A DNA stretch of 64,000 bases from Clytia hemisphaerica (lineage: Eukaryota; Cnidaria; Hydrozoa; Leptothecata; Clytiidae). Position numbers and translations under genes: made by a program. The notes below the pieces were generated by a model. The model saw only the letters and a program-made list of their open reading frames with translations. It did not search any database and had not been told where the DNA came from. The stretch is taken from the NCBI GenBank assembly GCA_902728285.1, contig CACVBU010000181.1:1062217-1126216 (forward strand), written 5' to 3'. Shown piece by piece: positions 49,301 through 61,987 of this stretch. Within the stretch, counting starts at the first letter, position 1; every line of letters begins with the position of its first letter.

Positions 49301-52300
49301 TTAAAGACATCGAGAGGCTCCAAAGTCTTGGATGTTCATATAAAAAAACCTGTAGGCATAAAGAAAGGTTATTTTCTGTAAACACCCCTGTCTCACAGCC
49401 CTGGTGGAATTTTTTTCACAGCAGGAATAAAATTTCTATCGAAATCCCTATGGGGATAAAAATACTATTTTTGGAGTACGCAGTTTTTAAAGATTGAATT
49501 TCCAATGGGGATAAAATTAAAGTCAATTTCACAGTGAGGTTTTTTTCTCGACGAAATTTTTCCCAAAATGTCCATTAGGACTGAGTTCCCAGCGGGTATG
49601 CGACTAACCCAGGTGGCACACAACGTTGTTTCAACGTTCATCTAACGTTATATGGATGTGGTGAACGTTAAATAAACGTCGAAAAAACGTTGTGTCTGAG
49701 CGAGTTTGTGAACTAATAAAATTCAATTCACCTTCTTCTTGGTTTTAGGTATGAAGAAATTAAAGATTGGGATTTCGATACAAATGCAAGAAAAGCATCA
49801 TCTCCATCCAGTGCTATGGTTGGGCATTTCACGCAAATGGTTTGGAAAGCTTCTACACTGCTTGGTAAGTAGTTTTTTCAAAAGTCGCTAAAATTGTGAG
49901 GATTCGATTAAGTCTGACAACACATATTAAGTTAGACAAAGTTCGACAACAAAAATGTTTTACAAATTTGACAAAAAACTTCCTTCGACAAAGTTTGACA
50001 AACATGCCAAAATTTACTTGTTCTTATATGAAAAACATGTATTTCAATGATGACACTTTGTAGCAGTAATTTTTGAAATTTTTTTGGTATTTATTTTTCT
50101 ATCCTCATTTATATAGGAGTTGGGATAGCAACAAATCCTGCTAACAACGCAATTTTTATTGTGGCAAAATACCGAAGTATCGGCAATTACGGAGGACAGT
50201 ATGGAGCAAACGTTTGCCCGTTGATTGGTAATCAAATCTTCATTAATAAATACACCTTTTCGACCGTAGTTGCGCGGTCAGGCGCGTGCCACTTAATTAT
50301 TTAATTTCCCCCCTAAACTAGATCCAATCCTTTTCGACACATTTTTCTATTGTCTATAGGTGCAAAAAAAGGACTGGGACTGTTTTAGTGGGATAAAGCG
50401 GACAAAAAATGCTCGCATGGCAATTGGCGGCTACGGTCGTGTATACCCTTGTTTTATCGCTGTATCTTTAGAAAGACTGGTGGATAAAGAATTAAAATCA
50501 TGATGACCAAGTTATGTCCTTAAAAAACTATCCTGGTCGCAATGGAGTCGGTAAAACAGGATGTTTGTTTATCCTATTAACTTATTAAAAAATAAACTTT
50601 TTGGTCTATACAGAAAAACCTCCCAATTTAGTCAAATAAGTGTTATCCAAGAGGCTATTAGCATTGACTTTCTCAACTTTACTTCTACAATAATATTTTT
50701 CTAAAGCCACTACTGCAAGCCCCGCAGTTACAACAACAACAACAACAACAACAGCTGAAGCCACAACACAACCAGCAACAAACCCTGCAACAGAAACTAC
50801 TGCTTTGGTTACCACGACAACCGGCCCCACAACAACAGCTGGACCAACTACCACAACAGCCGCACCCACAACTACCACCACAGCTCCACCCACAACTACC
50901 ACCACAGCCCCACCCACAACTACCACCACAACAGAAGAATATGTTCCACCTCCTCTATCTAAAGAAAGTAAGCCTAACAAAGAATGTTTTTTCTAAATTA
51001 AACTCAAGCGATAGCTATTGTATCTGTATCACAATCCAGGTTTTTTTATTTCAAATCTCCCCTATTTATATTACAGATTGTCAAGTCCTGGGGCTAGAAC
51101 GCAAGATTTTTTAACGTTGTTTCATGTATAAGGCCACAGGCGGTTTTCGGGATAGCGTGATAGTGACCTTTTTCTTGCGTGATTACGTGATTTGTAAATT
51201 TTTTCTTCGTGAGTGCGTGATCAGAGGTCAAAACGTGATCGTGATTTGAAAGATTTTTGAGCCGTTTTGCGTGACCTGGACTTTTTTTAAAGGATTGCGT
51301 GATTATCCAAATTTTTGCTGATTAAAAAAATTATTTTATTTGAAAACGAGGCCTGCAATGCTGTTGATTTATCTAGAGAGGTGTGCATTTATTTCATTTT
51401 TCTTATTCATAGAGCAGAGCGTGGAATGCCATAACAGCCGTCGTATGTTACACCAAGATACACCAGACCTGGGATGGGATACAGAATTGGAAGAGTTGGC
51501 GCAAGCGTGGGCAGACGTCATCGCTGCAAGAGGCACTATGGAGCATGATCCAAAAAATGATGCAGATCAAACAGGCGAAAACATTTATTGGGCTTCAGGG
51601 GGAACACGAACGGTCGAAGATGCTTGCAAGGCGTGGTGAGTTGAGAAAAGAGCTCCAATCCCTTTTTATTGGATCTTTTTCTGTCATTTTTATGTAGATT
51701 TATGAGCATGGAGAAAGTATTTGGCGTATTTTTGGGCATTAGGGTTATTAATCTTGTTGTTTTAATATTGGAGAGATTTTAAATGCATTGATACTTTCAC
51801 ATTTCTTAAACCCCACTCAAAATTATACATATGGAAGCAACTAAAGTTGAGTCTCCATAACTGGATCCCACGCAGGAAATACGAATTTCTGCGAGTTTTA
51901 TAGGTTCGGGTTAAAGAGATCAACTGTAATATATCATTTGGCTGATATAATGTAATGAGTAACGATTATTCTAGTAAAAAAGTACAGCTGATGATTGTAT
52001 TAACATGAAACATGAAAGTACTGTCAAGAGAGAGTTGTGTATTTTTTCTGATAATTGCTTGTATTCTAGTAAATAATCTTCATTTTCTTATGATTTTACA
52101 GGTATGATGAAATCGATGATTATGATTTCAAAACACATGGCAAGAAAGCCTCCTCCCCATCGAATAAAATGATTGGTCATTTCACACAAATGGTTTGGAA
52201 ATCGACAACGAAGATTGGTGTAGGGATAGCTTACAAAGGAAGTGAAATCTACATTGTAGCCAAATATAGAGCACGTGGGAATTTTATTGGACGTTATGCA

Positions 52301-55300
52301 GAAAATGTGATGCCAAAAAGTGAGTTTGATTCCTTCTTTTCTTAACAGATATATAACCAACCACCTTCCCTTTCTTTTCAATGAATTTTTAGGGAAAAAT
52401 ATGAGGCTTTTCCATACAGAAAACATAGAAGAAAGACATGAGACTAAAAGAAATGAACGAAAAACTGAAAAAAATCCAAGCTTAAAAAAAGTCAACAAAG
52501 CTTTTGCGACTGAGCTGCAAGTCTAAATAAAAATTTTAAAGAAAAGTTGTGCCAAATCATTGTTTTTAAGTTCTATTCATCATTATGATTATGCCGTTTA
52601 TAACATTACAACAAAATTCTTTCCCATAGCATCTGAAAATGGGCAAGTTCTAGACAAAGATCCACCACCAAAGACCGAGTCTCAATCACCAGCCGGGGAA
52701 ACGACGTCCTTCGAAGTTCGACCACCAACCTTTGTGTTCACAATCAGATTCACTTTTCGGTAAGCCACCGTAATAATAACAATAATAATAACATATATTT
52801 TAAGTGGTATGCTCCGAAAAATGGTTCAAAAGCTTTTAGACAACTAAGGAATTGTTTCCACATAGGACCACTTCTTTATAAAATCTTTATATTTTATATC
52901 ATGCTTAATTATGTACCTGTTGCCTCAATCTCGTATTATCGGGTAAATTGTAGGACCACTGGAAAAATTGGTCAAAATATTGTCCCCGGTTGAAAATTAT
53001 CATCCAATTTCTGTTCCCACTTAAAATAATAAAATAAACCAATCCTCGATACGATGTAAAATATTATGCTATTTTTCCCATCCCCACTGAATTTTTTTGA
53101 CTTTAAAACAAAAGAATTGAAATTCCCATCCATTGAGAATATGGAAGTATGAGTCTGCATTGAGTTTGAGTTCGTTACTTTATCCCCACCGGTTGAAAAA
53201 ATCCTACCGGTTCTGTGAGAAAGGGGTGTAATTTTGAAATTTAATATCTTGAATGTCATCAATTTCTTAATTTTGGATGTTATTTTGACCCTTATTTCGT
53301 TCATTTAACTAGGTTTAATATAAAGACAAGACAAAGTTGATTTTTAAATATTTCCTATCTATATAGGAAATATTTGTTAAAACGGTAAATTTTCTCCTTC
53401 TCCTCCTCCTTCTCCTTCTTCAAGTCTAACGCTCGGTTTTGGTCAATTTCGTGAGTTTGTACATGAGTCTCTTTTTAAATCAAGCTCCGGCGGTAAAAAC
53501 AGTAGTATGTTCTTTTTTCGAGGCGGAAGACGTTATTTCTTCGAGAAACGTCTCTGGTAAATATCCGTACGGCGCTCTATTCTCCTTGTCGATCGGGCAA
53601 CGTCGGCCGTTTTAGAAGCATACTGCTTTGTTTCTAACTGTCAAAACAAAGATGGCAGAAAATAGACAACAACTTTTGCCCTTTCGCTACTTTTCTTTGC
53701 TTTGGTTTAATGCTTTGATGAGTTGAATTGGATCATGATTTTTGTACGATTGTCACAAGGAATGGTCGATGATAAACTTTTCTTAATATTCCTTTCTGGA
53801 TTTGATGTTTCGTTTACATTCTGTTGGTTTGGAAAGAGAGCTGAGATGATACAATCTCTTGGTCTTGGAAAAACAGGACATTTTATCAACTTTCACAACA
53901 AACTAACTTCAATTTTGTTTGTATATTTACATAAATCATACGAAGGCAAGTGACTGTGAATAAATCTGACCATGTTATACCTGAAAAATTACATACCTGC
54001 AATATGAAAAAAGTTTGCACCCAACGAATGCAATCAATGCCGACAATGCAATGTTTTTTATCTACAACAATGAATTAACTGCTGCGGTTAGTGACAGTTA
54101 GTGAAAACTCGTTGCGGTTATAAATTTCAAATTGTAAAGCTGATAACCGGATCCGGAACACCACGGCCCCAATATGAAGAATCTTATGTTATACTTATAA
54201 GGTTTATTGCATTGAATATGGATGTAAATAATTTGAAAACACCTCACATGTACAATCAAAATTTTTCTTGAACTTGGAGGTTTTCTTCCCCGCGTGCATT
54301 TCAAAACGTGGAAAACTTTAGTTGTGAATTTAGAGATCTTTTGCACAGTCAGACAGTGTGTTTTAAACGTGGAAACTTTTGTCGTTAATTTGGAGATTTT
54401 CTTACCGTCAACTGCTCCAACTTGGGACTATCTGACAAAACATGGGACGGCAATTTGGCCACCATTTCACCGAACCTCCAAAGTCATTTGATTTGAGTTA
54501 ATGAACGGCGTATTAAAAAAATGGCAAAACGATGGAGCGTTTGACGTCACTCGCGCGGCAAGTTACACACACGTTATTTATTAATCCCATCGGGCAATAG
54601 GCGGTTAGGCAGCAGGTGTTCTCTAATTCTACAATCAGCGCTATCAGTGAAAGTTATCGTGACATGTTATGAAAGGAAGTATGATTGATAAACTTGGTGG
54701 AGTTATCAAAACAAATTTGTTGTCAAAGAGATACAGACCAGATATCAAACAGTCCCATGTTTCGACCAATCGTCCCAAGTTAAAGCAGTTGACGGTATGT
54801 ACATTTACAATGTGGGAACTTTTGTGATAAATTTGGAGATTTTCTTACACGTGCATTCAAAACGTGGAAAACTTTTGTCGTGAACTTGACATTTTCTTCC
54901 ACATGCATTTAAAAAATGAAGAAAACCCAAGTGATTTCCTGGCATGACAATTTTTTTGTTCTGACATTTTTTTGGAAATTTTGATTGTTTCCAAGTATGT
55001 GACATTTTTTGCTCTTGCAGCATGCTTTTGGAAATCATAAAATGGCTTCTGTTAGGGGAATTTTTTCTTATCGACATTCTTTCAGATTATGAAATGTTTC
55101 CCAGTATATAAAAATGAGATTTTTCTTTTTTTTTTTACATTCTGTTGGAAAATATGAAATTGTTTCCCTGTTTTGAAAGATTTTTACTTTTTAGTACGTA
55201 TATACATTATTTCAAAAAACTCCAAAAGTTACTTTAACTTTTTACAATTTTTACAATATTTTATATATGAAAGTATAATGCAAAATATTTCATCTCATTT

Positions 55301-58300
55301 TGAAAATATATAAAATTTTCTTTGGTTTTCTTACTGTGAAATATTCTCCTTTTTGTCATTCTTTCATTTTAAATATTTGCCCTCTTTGGCTATATAATAT
55401 TTCTGGAAATCACCGCTTAAAATAATAATTATATAATCAGGTTTTTTGATGTGTTCAACAACACTCTACTTGGCGGTGCGACGCCGGGTGACCGCTAGTA
55501 TAATACTAAAATCCATTTAAAGGGAATAGCGCTATACTTATAGTAGGGGTCGGAGTTGCTGGTAATTCCATGGTATACTCTGAAATACATGCTGATGTCA
55601 GCCCGAAAGCTGATTGGCTTAACCGACAGTTATACGTGGTTTGAGAGTATAGCTAAAACTTTGTTATGTTTTCAACAGTAAACGAAAGTGAATAGCGAGG
55701 TTAAGCAAGAAGCTATCTATTACGTACGGAATCTATTACGTGAGTTTTTAGACTGGATCCGAAGCGTTTTAGCCTGATTCCTAAAGCTTCACGGCATAGA
55801 GTAAAAAGAGGTTAAGCAAAAAAGGCGATCTATTACGTATGACGTAATGTTTATTTTTCCGTATCGCACTTTCGGCCCCAACTTCGAAAATTTTCTTTTT
55901 CTTTTTTTCTTTTCCACCTTTCTTGTTGGTGGTTTGGTCTATAAAATCCCCTTACTTTCAATCATAATCTACTTAGTTTTTTCCCAATACAAATGTTTTC
56001 ACAAAAATTAAAACTAGACAAGCATAGTCAGAGTTTTCTCTATATTACTTTTACTATTTTTATTCAACATTTTTATAATATATATATATGTCTATGGACT
56101 TATTATTTCAATGAATTCTTAACTTTGCAATAAAAATATATATATAATTTCATAATGTCATTCCTAGTTTACATAGGTACCAATCAGAAATTACTGCTTT
56201 ATTTATAAACAAAAAAATTATCTGTAAGAGCATAGTGTACAGTATGTCATCCTTATTTAGCTAAATTTCTATATATGAATGCTTCACCATTAGCATTACC
56301 AAAAAAAACACTCTTATAAAAAAGTGTGCAAACCCAGTATCGTGTTTCATATATGGCAGGTGTTCCTTCTTCTACTTCTTTGCATTCCAAGGTATCAATA
56401 TATCCTTTTTAGGAAGGGAGATGTCTCTTTAGAATCAAACCAAACTTTCTGGAACGTTATAATGTTATAATGTCGGAGAAGTTGAAGGATGACCAGTCAA
56501 TTAAAATTTTTCAGTAAAGGATTGAAAACTTAAAGCAGTAGCGGTTGTCCAGAAGATAGAGCTTTATATAATTTTTGAGAACGGTTTGAAGTTCAGCAGT
56601 TGTGCGACATCAGGTTCTTTAGCAGGCTGATTTGTACGTACAATATATAGTTGATGATGGATGAAGAGCAGAAATTGAATCTCGTTGCTTAGTTGTAGCA
56701 GTTGAAATTTGAACAATAAATAAAGTTTTATTCTGTTATGCTTCGGGTCGTGGAAGGGTAAATTTATTTGAGCTTGGCAGAGCAGTCTTTTTCGTGTTTG
56801 TTGCTTTGAGTGGGTGACATTATACTTGATGATGGCACCAAAGAAACACTGAAAAACATGAAAAAGAAATATGGTTACATGCTGTTCATTGCAATGGTTA
56901 CTTTGGATGTATTTGGAATTTGAGAGCATATAAAAAGCAAGATAAAAAAGAGAAGAAAAACTAAACACTAAAGAACCAGAAAGAAACTTCTGTTTGTTTT
57001 AGTTTATAGGTTTGATAAAAAAGTCAGCAAAGATTATTTTATTACACTTACATCTTGACCTTCTTTTGTGCAATAAATCCTTTCACTTGTTTGTATGCAT
57101 CATAGTTTCCACAGATGAGATGCAAAAACTTTCTTCTGTTTAGTTTTCTCAGCTCAAACTTGTCAGAAAGCAACAAAAAAATTCTGTTTACATTTTTTTC
57201 GGGTGATTTTTGATCCTAAACGATTCAGCCCAATCTCCGTAAGGTAAATTTCCCGTTATCATGCTTATATCCTAATCGATATCTATTACGTGAGATTGGA
57301 GAATTTCGCGCAATAGATCCACTCCCCAAAATACGACGTACAGGTCAAATTTCACGGGACAGAGTTAGCCTTGAGATTTGGGCTCTAGCCCGCGAAAAAC
57401 TCACGTAATAGATTCCGTACGTAATAGATAGCTTCTTGCTTAACCTCGCTAATGAAGACAAAATGTAAACAAAAAGATTGCAAAGAAGTTTTCGAATAAA
57501 TTCACAATAGAATGTCTTCATTTAAAAATAGAAACACTCGATTTCATTCAAAAGAAAAAGACACTCTTTTTTTCTTTCAGTTTTATGTAAGTCTTTTTGT
57601 GTTGTTGTTGAACATTATAGTAAATTATATTCACTTTTTTGAATATATTTTTTGGAATAAAGTCACTTTTGGTTTTTGTTATGATCCAGCACTCCTAAAT
57701 ACTCCTCCGTATGGGTGTTTGTGCCAATGCTAGATCAGCATTTCATAAATATACCATGCGTCGTTCCCTTTAAAGTCCACCTAACGAAAATTAAAGTTTC
57801 GGCCAATTTGATTACTGCATTGTTGTTCTCAGTCGGGTTCAGCTTGGATATATTCCGTGATCCGTAGCTTTGAACCTACAGTCATCTTATGAATAATCCT
57901 GTAAATACTGGCAATAACATAAATGGAATTTTGAAATTCTTAGGGACTTGTGTTGCTTGATGTTATCTGAGATTTAAAGCACTTTGAAATCTTTTGAGGA
58001 CATCAATTATTATTTTAACATTTGTAAAGGAAATATTTATCCGCATCTTTGCGGCTCTTGTTATTTTACGGATCAAGCTACTTAAGAAGGATGCTCGGTC
58101 GATCGGCTGAAAAATAATAAAAAAAGAAGTACAATTTCAGCCAAGAAATATGAGACGAAATATGGAAATTAGAATAAAAAATTTGATCATTTATCCATTC
58201 ATTTTTATACCTTTTCCATTTCTTTAGATATGTTTTTGTTATGATCCGAATTTTCCCTAGTGGTAGCACAACAGGTGCTCGTAAACCAAACGCATATTCC

Positions 58301-61300
58301 TTAAGTGATTGCGCACGTGGAGTTGACAGTATCAGAATCATCTTTAAGTTTCGTAGACCATCAGATTATCAAAGTCCATGTCGATGTGGACGACGTTCAA
58401 CCAGTAGCAGGAAAAGAAGATCGATTGATTATGAAAACGTAAATATTATTACCTCGTCGGCTCTTTTTCGTCGGTGCCCTTATGTGTGAAAGGGCTCGGC
58501 GCAACGCAAGCACAAGTCTGTCAATCTGGGGGGGGGGGGGTACTAGGGCGAAATGAGTTACGGGGATGCGCCACTGGTCAGGGTACTTTTTTTAACCTCC
58601 ACGAGTCCCAGGTAGGGTCGAAAAACAACAAAATAGAAAAATCAGTTCCTCTTAGGGTGCCTTGTTTGGAAAACTTGGGGAAAAAGTAGAACATTTGAGA
58701 ACATTTTGGAATCTAGTCCCATTCAGAGTCACTTTTTTTGCAAATTTTGAGTTCCACGTATCTCTTGTTTAGAACGACGATGATGACGAAGATGACAATG
58801 ATGTTGAGGAAAACGATTCTTTTAGTATTCCAAACCAATATCTTCTTGATCAACAAGGTTTTCCACAGTTTGCATTACCAGAGACTTCAGAAGATGCAGT
58901 ACATTTCAGACATAGAAGAAACACTGATGACACCATTGATCCTGATAGTATTGGTAAGTAATTACATAATGAACTTTTTATGAGAATTTATTTTTAACTA
59001 TTTTTTGTGAGTATTTTGTGATCCAAATTTAATTTTGCAATATAAAAAAGTGTCGGGCACGTTGTTGCAGAGGGCAGTGAAGGACGAACATTTTTGTATT
59101 TAAAATGCTGTGAAAACAAATGAAAGTAGATACGTTAAGCAATTTTTGTAAGAATTATAATTTTTTTACAGTACCATCCAATCCGGAACTGCCACCAGGA
59201 TCAACACATGCAATCTTCTACATGGGACAAATCAACGATGGTGCATCTATTGTATCGGATTGGTATGATCCCGTTACAACACAAGTCTCTGCTGATGAAA
59301 GTAAGTAGTGTGAGGTGTAGGGGGTACTAGTGTTGCGGGATGATGTAATGCCCGACGTTCGTCCTCGGACCCTTACTTAGATTAACAATAATGAAAAAGG
59401 GAAGAATTTGTGAATTCTACTACCTTTTTAGGGACTAATATGACCAATAAGATTTATTTTCTTTTTTTCTAACCCTAACAGCCCATATACCCCCGGGTGG
59501 GATGAAGGTTGGTATCACAGTAAAGTCCATGACTAGCCCTAAAACATAAATGTATCTTCAAAATCGAACCAGCTTTTCGACACCGTATGGAATTTACTAT
59601 AAACCCTTTCACACTTTGAATGTATTGTTTTTTTCGTAAATAAAGGTAGAAATTGTGTAACTCTAAAACCTTTCTTTCTATCACTCGAACGTTTTTATTT
59701 ATTCCGTTGCCTATAATTTATATGTCACAGACCCAAGTGGATTCAACGAAAAGTTAGTCAAAATATTGCTCCTTTGTCTTTGGCCCAACATCGAGCCTTC
59801 CATTAGCTGTCTGTGGTGCTGTATGTTCGTTTTTGAAGAAACAGCGCTTTGTCACTTCATGCTCATTTTGGAAGAAACAGCGCCTCATACGCATTTTGAA
59901 CAAATATTCAACTATTGCTATAATGTTACTGGTCCTTAATGTCGCTTTGACTTCTTTACCTTATTTCAGCTTATTGCACTGCTCAAAAATCATGTGCTTG
60001 TGACGCGATTGCAACTGGACCTTTAAATGCTACCATAGATATCAATAATGCAACTTATGCTGGATTAAACGATTCTGCAGTCAACACGTCTATCTTGGCA
60101 ATTGGGAACTATGATCAACAAACAATAATCAACACATGTAAAGGTAATTCGTGGGCCCGCATTAAGATCGGTCTCCACTTGCGCACGCTTCGATCGCACT
60201 TCTTTTCGAGCAAAGCTTCCACGCTATTGGTCAAAAGAAAAATGAAGCAATGGTTAAAAAAAGTTGAAATGTGTCCAACATTTTTTACAAGCGTGTGCTA
60301 CATTTTTTTGACGTCATCTTTTTTCCAAGCAAAAAGGATTGAAGGCAAAAAGTGCGATTGCTCAAAAACTAACTTGCTTTCACCCAATGTTACTACTAAG
60401 TAATCCCGCAGTCAGAGCTGTACTTATATCGCTCAAAAAGTGGAGACCGGCCTTTATTTTCCCAACAGGTGCAGAACGTCATAAATAGCGAGGTTAAGCA
60501 AGTGTTTATTTAGACCGTTCAATGCGATATCGTAGACATGTACATAAGATTTCACTTGCATGGTTTGCTTTGTCAAGTTATGTGCATGCCTACGGTATCA
60601 CACTTTACGGTCAAGATAAACGCGTGCTTAACCTCGCTAATACGTCCATCTAACGTCTCTAACTGACGATTACGTTAGATGAACGTTAAAGCAATGTTGT
60701 ATACCAGCTGGTTTGTCTCAGATTTTTTGGACGATACAAATGCAATTGAAACTTAGTAACACATAACTACTGTGTATTTTGTTCCCAAACTTTGAGCGGT
60801 ACATTTATCAAGGAGAGCCAGGGCTTAAACCAGTATCATCACTCGAATCTTTTTTAAGATTTGGGGTTTCTACTGCAGAGGGAAATAAGAAATCTAGAAG
60901 GTATAAAGGAGTCCATTATTCAGGAAGAAGGAAATCGTAGCTCTACCACGGCATTACAGAAGTTAGTAGAGTTATTATTTGATCAAATATTCATTTCCGA
61001 TTAGCATAAGGAGCAACAAAATTAATCTTGTTGTTATTTGTTGAACAGAAGCAAAATGTGACAGTACAGCTTTGTCAACTACAATCTCTGGTATTGAAAG
61101 CTCCATCAACCAAACACAATCCGACATTCAAACCATTAATGACGCCAAGAAGAACCTCCGTCTAGCCATCGATTGCCGAGTCAACTCAGATAACCGTGAT
61201 GAAATATTTGATCATTATCAATCATTATTTACAAGAGAAGCCTACATATCAAACGTGATGGAAGACTTGAAAATCAAGAAAGAGATCTTGGAAAAAGAGA

Positions 61301-61987
61301 AGAAAAGATGTGAAAATCGAAGTAAGTATTTCATAGAATGGTCTGCAAAATATAATCCCCTTTTTTGGACCAAAAAAACTGTTGTAAGGAAATTACACTT
61401 GATAATAATGGGTAATCAGAAAATCTATTAGTACAAATAGTGGTGAAAACATCCTCCACATTGCCCGATGATGGAAGAAGAATCTCTCGAAACGTAGCCA
61501 AACGTAAATCTCGTGATCCAAGCCACGATAAACTTCCAATATAAAAAAACTGTTTTTGAAGTTTTGAGTTAAAATCTTGATCAGTGATAGGTGATGACCT
61601 CAAAATTTTAAGAATGCAAAACTGCTCATGTTTGCATAAGACATACTCCAATCCAGGAACCAGGTTTAGAGTTAAAGTTCAATCATGTGACAATTAATAT
61701 AATAAAATTTACCACAATTGATTTAAGTAAGATCTTAAAGATTAGTTCAATAATTATATAGTGGTGTTTAAAGATTCAAACCAAGTCCATCCAACTCCAA
61801 AGCCTCTATAGAATGTTAGTTAAAAACAAATGAAAACCTTTAACCTAAATTACAGGACGATCCATTGAAGAAACAGATTAAGCTTAAAATTGAAGGGGAG
61901 GAGGTTAAATTCGTTCTAACTATCAACTTTTCTATTTTTATAGGTTGGTTACGTCAGGTTTTGGAAAACGTATGGCATAAAGGATAA
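46381..61987 (+). CDS. Secreted double-CAP-domain protein with Thr-rich linker and novel C-terminus
   Basis: Sixteen exons, all GT-AG and in phase: 46381-46444, 46750-46776, 47388-47468, 48069-48225, 49749-49864, 50117-50227, 50707-50967, 51413-51635, 52102-52319, 52630-52759, 58261-58438, 58773-58953, 59172-59300, 59970-60143, 61049-61321 and 61944-61987 (TAA). They encode 788 residues. Residues 1-22 form a signal peptide. CAP domain 1 (about 31-185) has CHNEYRRRHE and GHFTQMVWK. A Thr/Pro linker (186-272) should be heavily O-glycosylated. CAP domain 2 (273-419) has GENIYW and GHFTQMVWK. The remainder has a dibasic RKRRS site, an acidic stretch (NDDDDEDDNDVEEND), Cys-rich segments and a final helical KKEILEKEKKR region; I recognise no family there. 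CAP proteins act outside the cell in lipid binding, immunity, matrix or venom; which applies is unknown. An alternative 3' end exists at 52393-52526. Confidence 0.88.
48270..48632. repeat. C/G-run-bounded repeat with GACCCTTTGAGAGA units
   Basis: This intron insert starts with CCCGGGGGGGGAGGGGGTAC and ends with a C-run plus CGGGTAC, in inverted arrangement. Inside, GACCCTTTGAGAGA-like motifs recur about six times, separated by TTTTGATTTT-type spacers. Related GGGGGGTACTAG starts occur near 58530 and 59318 in later introns of the same gene. Confidence 0.55.
50707..50967 (+). repeat. Coding ACA/ACC-rich tract of the CAP gene linker
   Basis: The exon consists largely of Thr codons: an (ACA)n run, then repeats encoding TTTTAPP. 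The reading frame is maintained and both splice sites are good. The Val-rich minus-strand frame at 50606-50980 is its antisense shadow. Tracts of this type often vary in copy number between individuals. Confidence 0.85.
52393..52526 (+). CDS. Alternative terminal exon of the CAP gene
   Basis: A good acceptor (GAATTTTTAG) precedes 52393. The exon joins in phase to the donor at 52319 and reads 44 codons of highly charged, basic sequence (RHETKRNERKTEKN) to a TAA at 52524-52526. That stop is directly overlapped by AATAAA (52526-52531), a polyadenylation signal. A transcript using it would end after CAP domain 2 with a basic tail of about 44 residues instead of the 369-residue C-terminal region. 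The downstream exon at 52630 also joins in phase to the same donor, so the two ends are mutually exclusive. Confidence 0.6.
52945..53232. repeat. Second direct copy of the CCCCACTG foldback family
   Basis: The sequence closely follows 23330-23600 (GTCCCCGG, CAATCCTC, CATCCCCACTGAATTTT, CCTACCGGTTCTGTGAGAA) with small changes. It lies in the large CAP-gene intron. Confidence 0.7.
53233..54404. other. CAP-gene intron sequence
   Basis: There is a CTCCTT microsatellite near 53395-53425. From about 54250 the phrase GTGGAAA-CTTTTGT-GTGAATTTGGAGATTTTCTT appears repeatedly in diverged form, and again at 54810-54910 beyond the TA element. No exon was recognised. Confidence 0.4.
54405..54795. mobile_element. 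Tc1/mariner-like MITE with TA duplication
   Basis: CCGTCAACTGCTCCAACTTG at the left returns inverted at the right (AAGTTAAAGCAGTTGACGG), with TA on each side (54403-54404 and 54796-54797). A second inner pair of CATGGGAC/GTCCCATG also matches. There is no coding region. Confidence 0.7.
55521..57769. mobile_element. TTAA-flanked element, copy B, interrupted by a nested element
   Basis: The outer parts (55521-55693 and 57451-57769) match copy A at 2061-2527 almost base for base. TTAA borders both ends (55517-55520 and 57770-57773), and the terminal AGGGAA/TTCCCT pair is clear. The middle is a 1757-bp AGCGAGG element. The whole lies in the large CAP-gene intron. Confidence 0.88.
55694..57450. 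mobile_element. AGCGAGG-family element nested in copy B
   Basis: The ends AGCGAGGTTAAGCAAGAAGC are perfect inverted repeats for about 56 bp, with repeated CTATTACGT motifs inside both ends. AAT borders both ends (55691-55693 and 57451-57453). The intact site in copy A reads GTGAATGAAG, so the 3-bp duplication is directly shown. No transposase frame exists inside, so it is non-autonomous. Confidence 0.9.
60165..60455. repeat. Short element with CGGTCTCCACTT ends in a CAP-gene intron
   Basis: CGGTCTCCACTTGCG near 60168 returns inverted as AAGTGGAGACCG near 60435, and GCGATCG-type and CGCTCAAAAA motifs are subterminal. No target duplication was resolved. Confidence 0.45.
60487..60638. mobile_element. 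Small AGCGAGG-family MITE, 152 bp
   Basis: The ends AGCGAGGTTAAGCA and TGCTTAACCTCGCT are perfect inverted repeats, and most of the element folds back with mismatches. AAT borders both ends (60484-60486 and 60639-60641), as for the 1757-bp relative at 55694. Confidence 0.88.

Noticed and set aside
50606-50980. Val/Gly-rich 124-codon minus-strand frame
   Set aside because: Antisense shadow of the Thr-rich exon of the CAP gene; there is no start context or motif.
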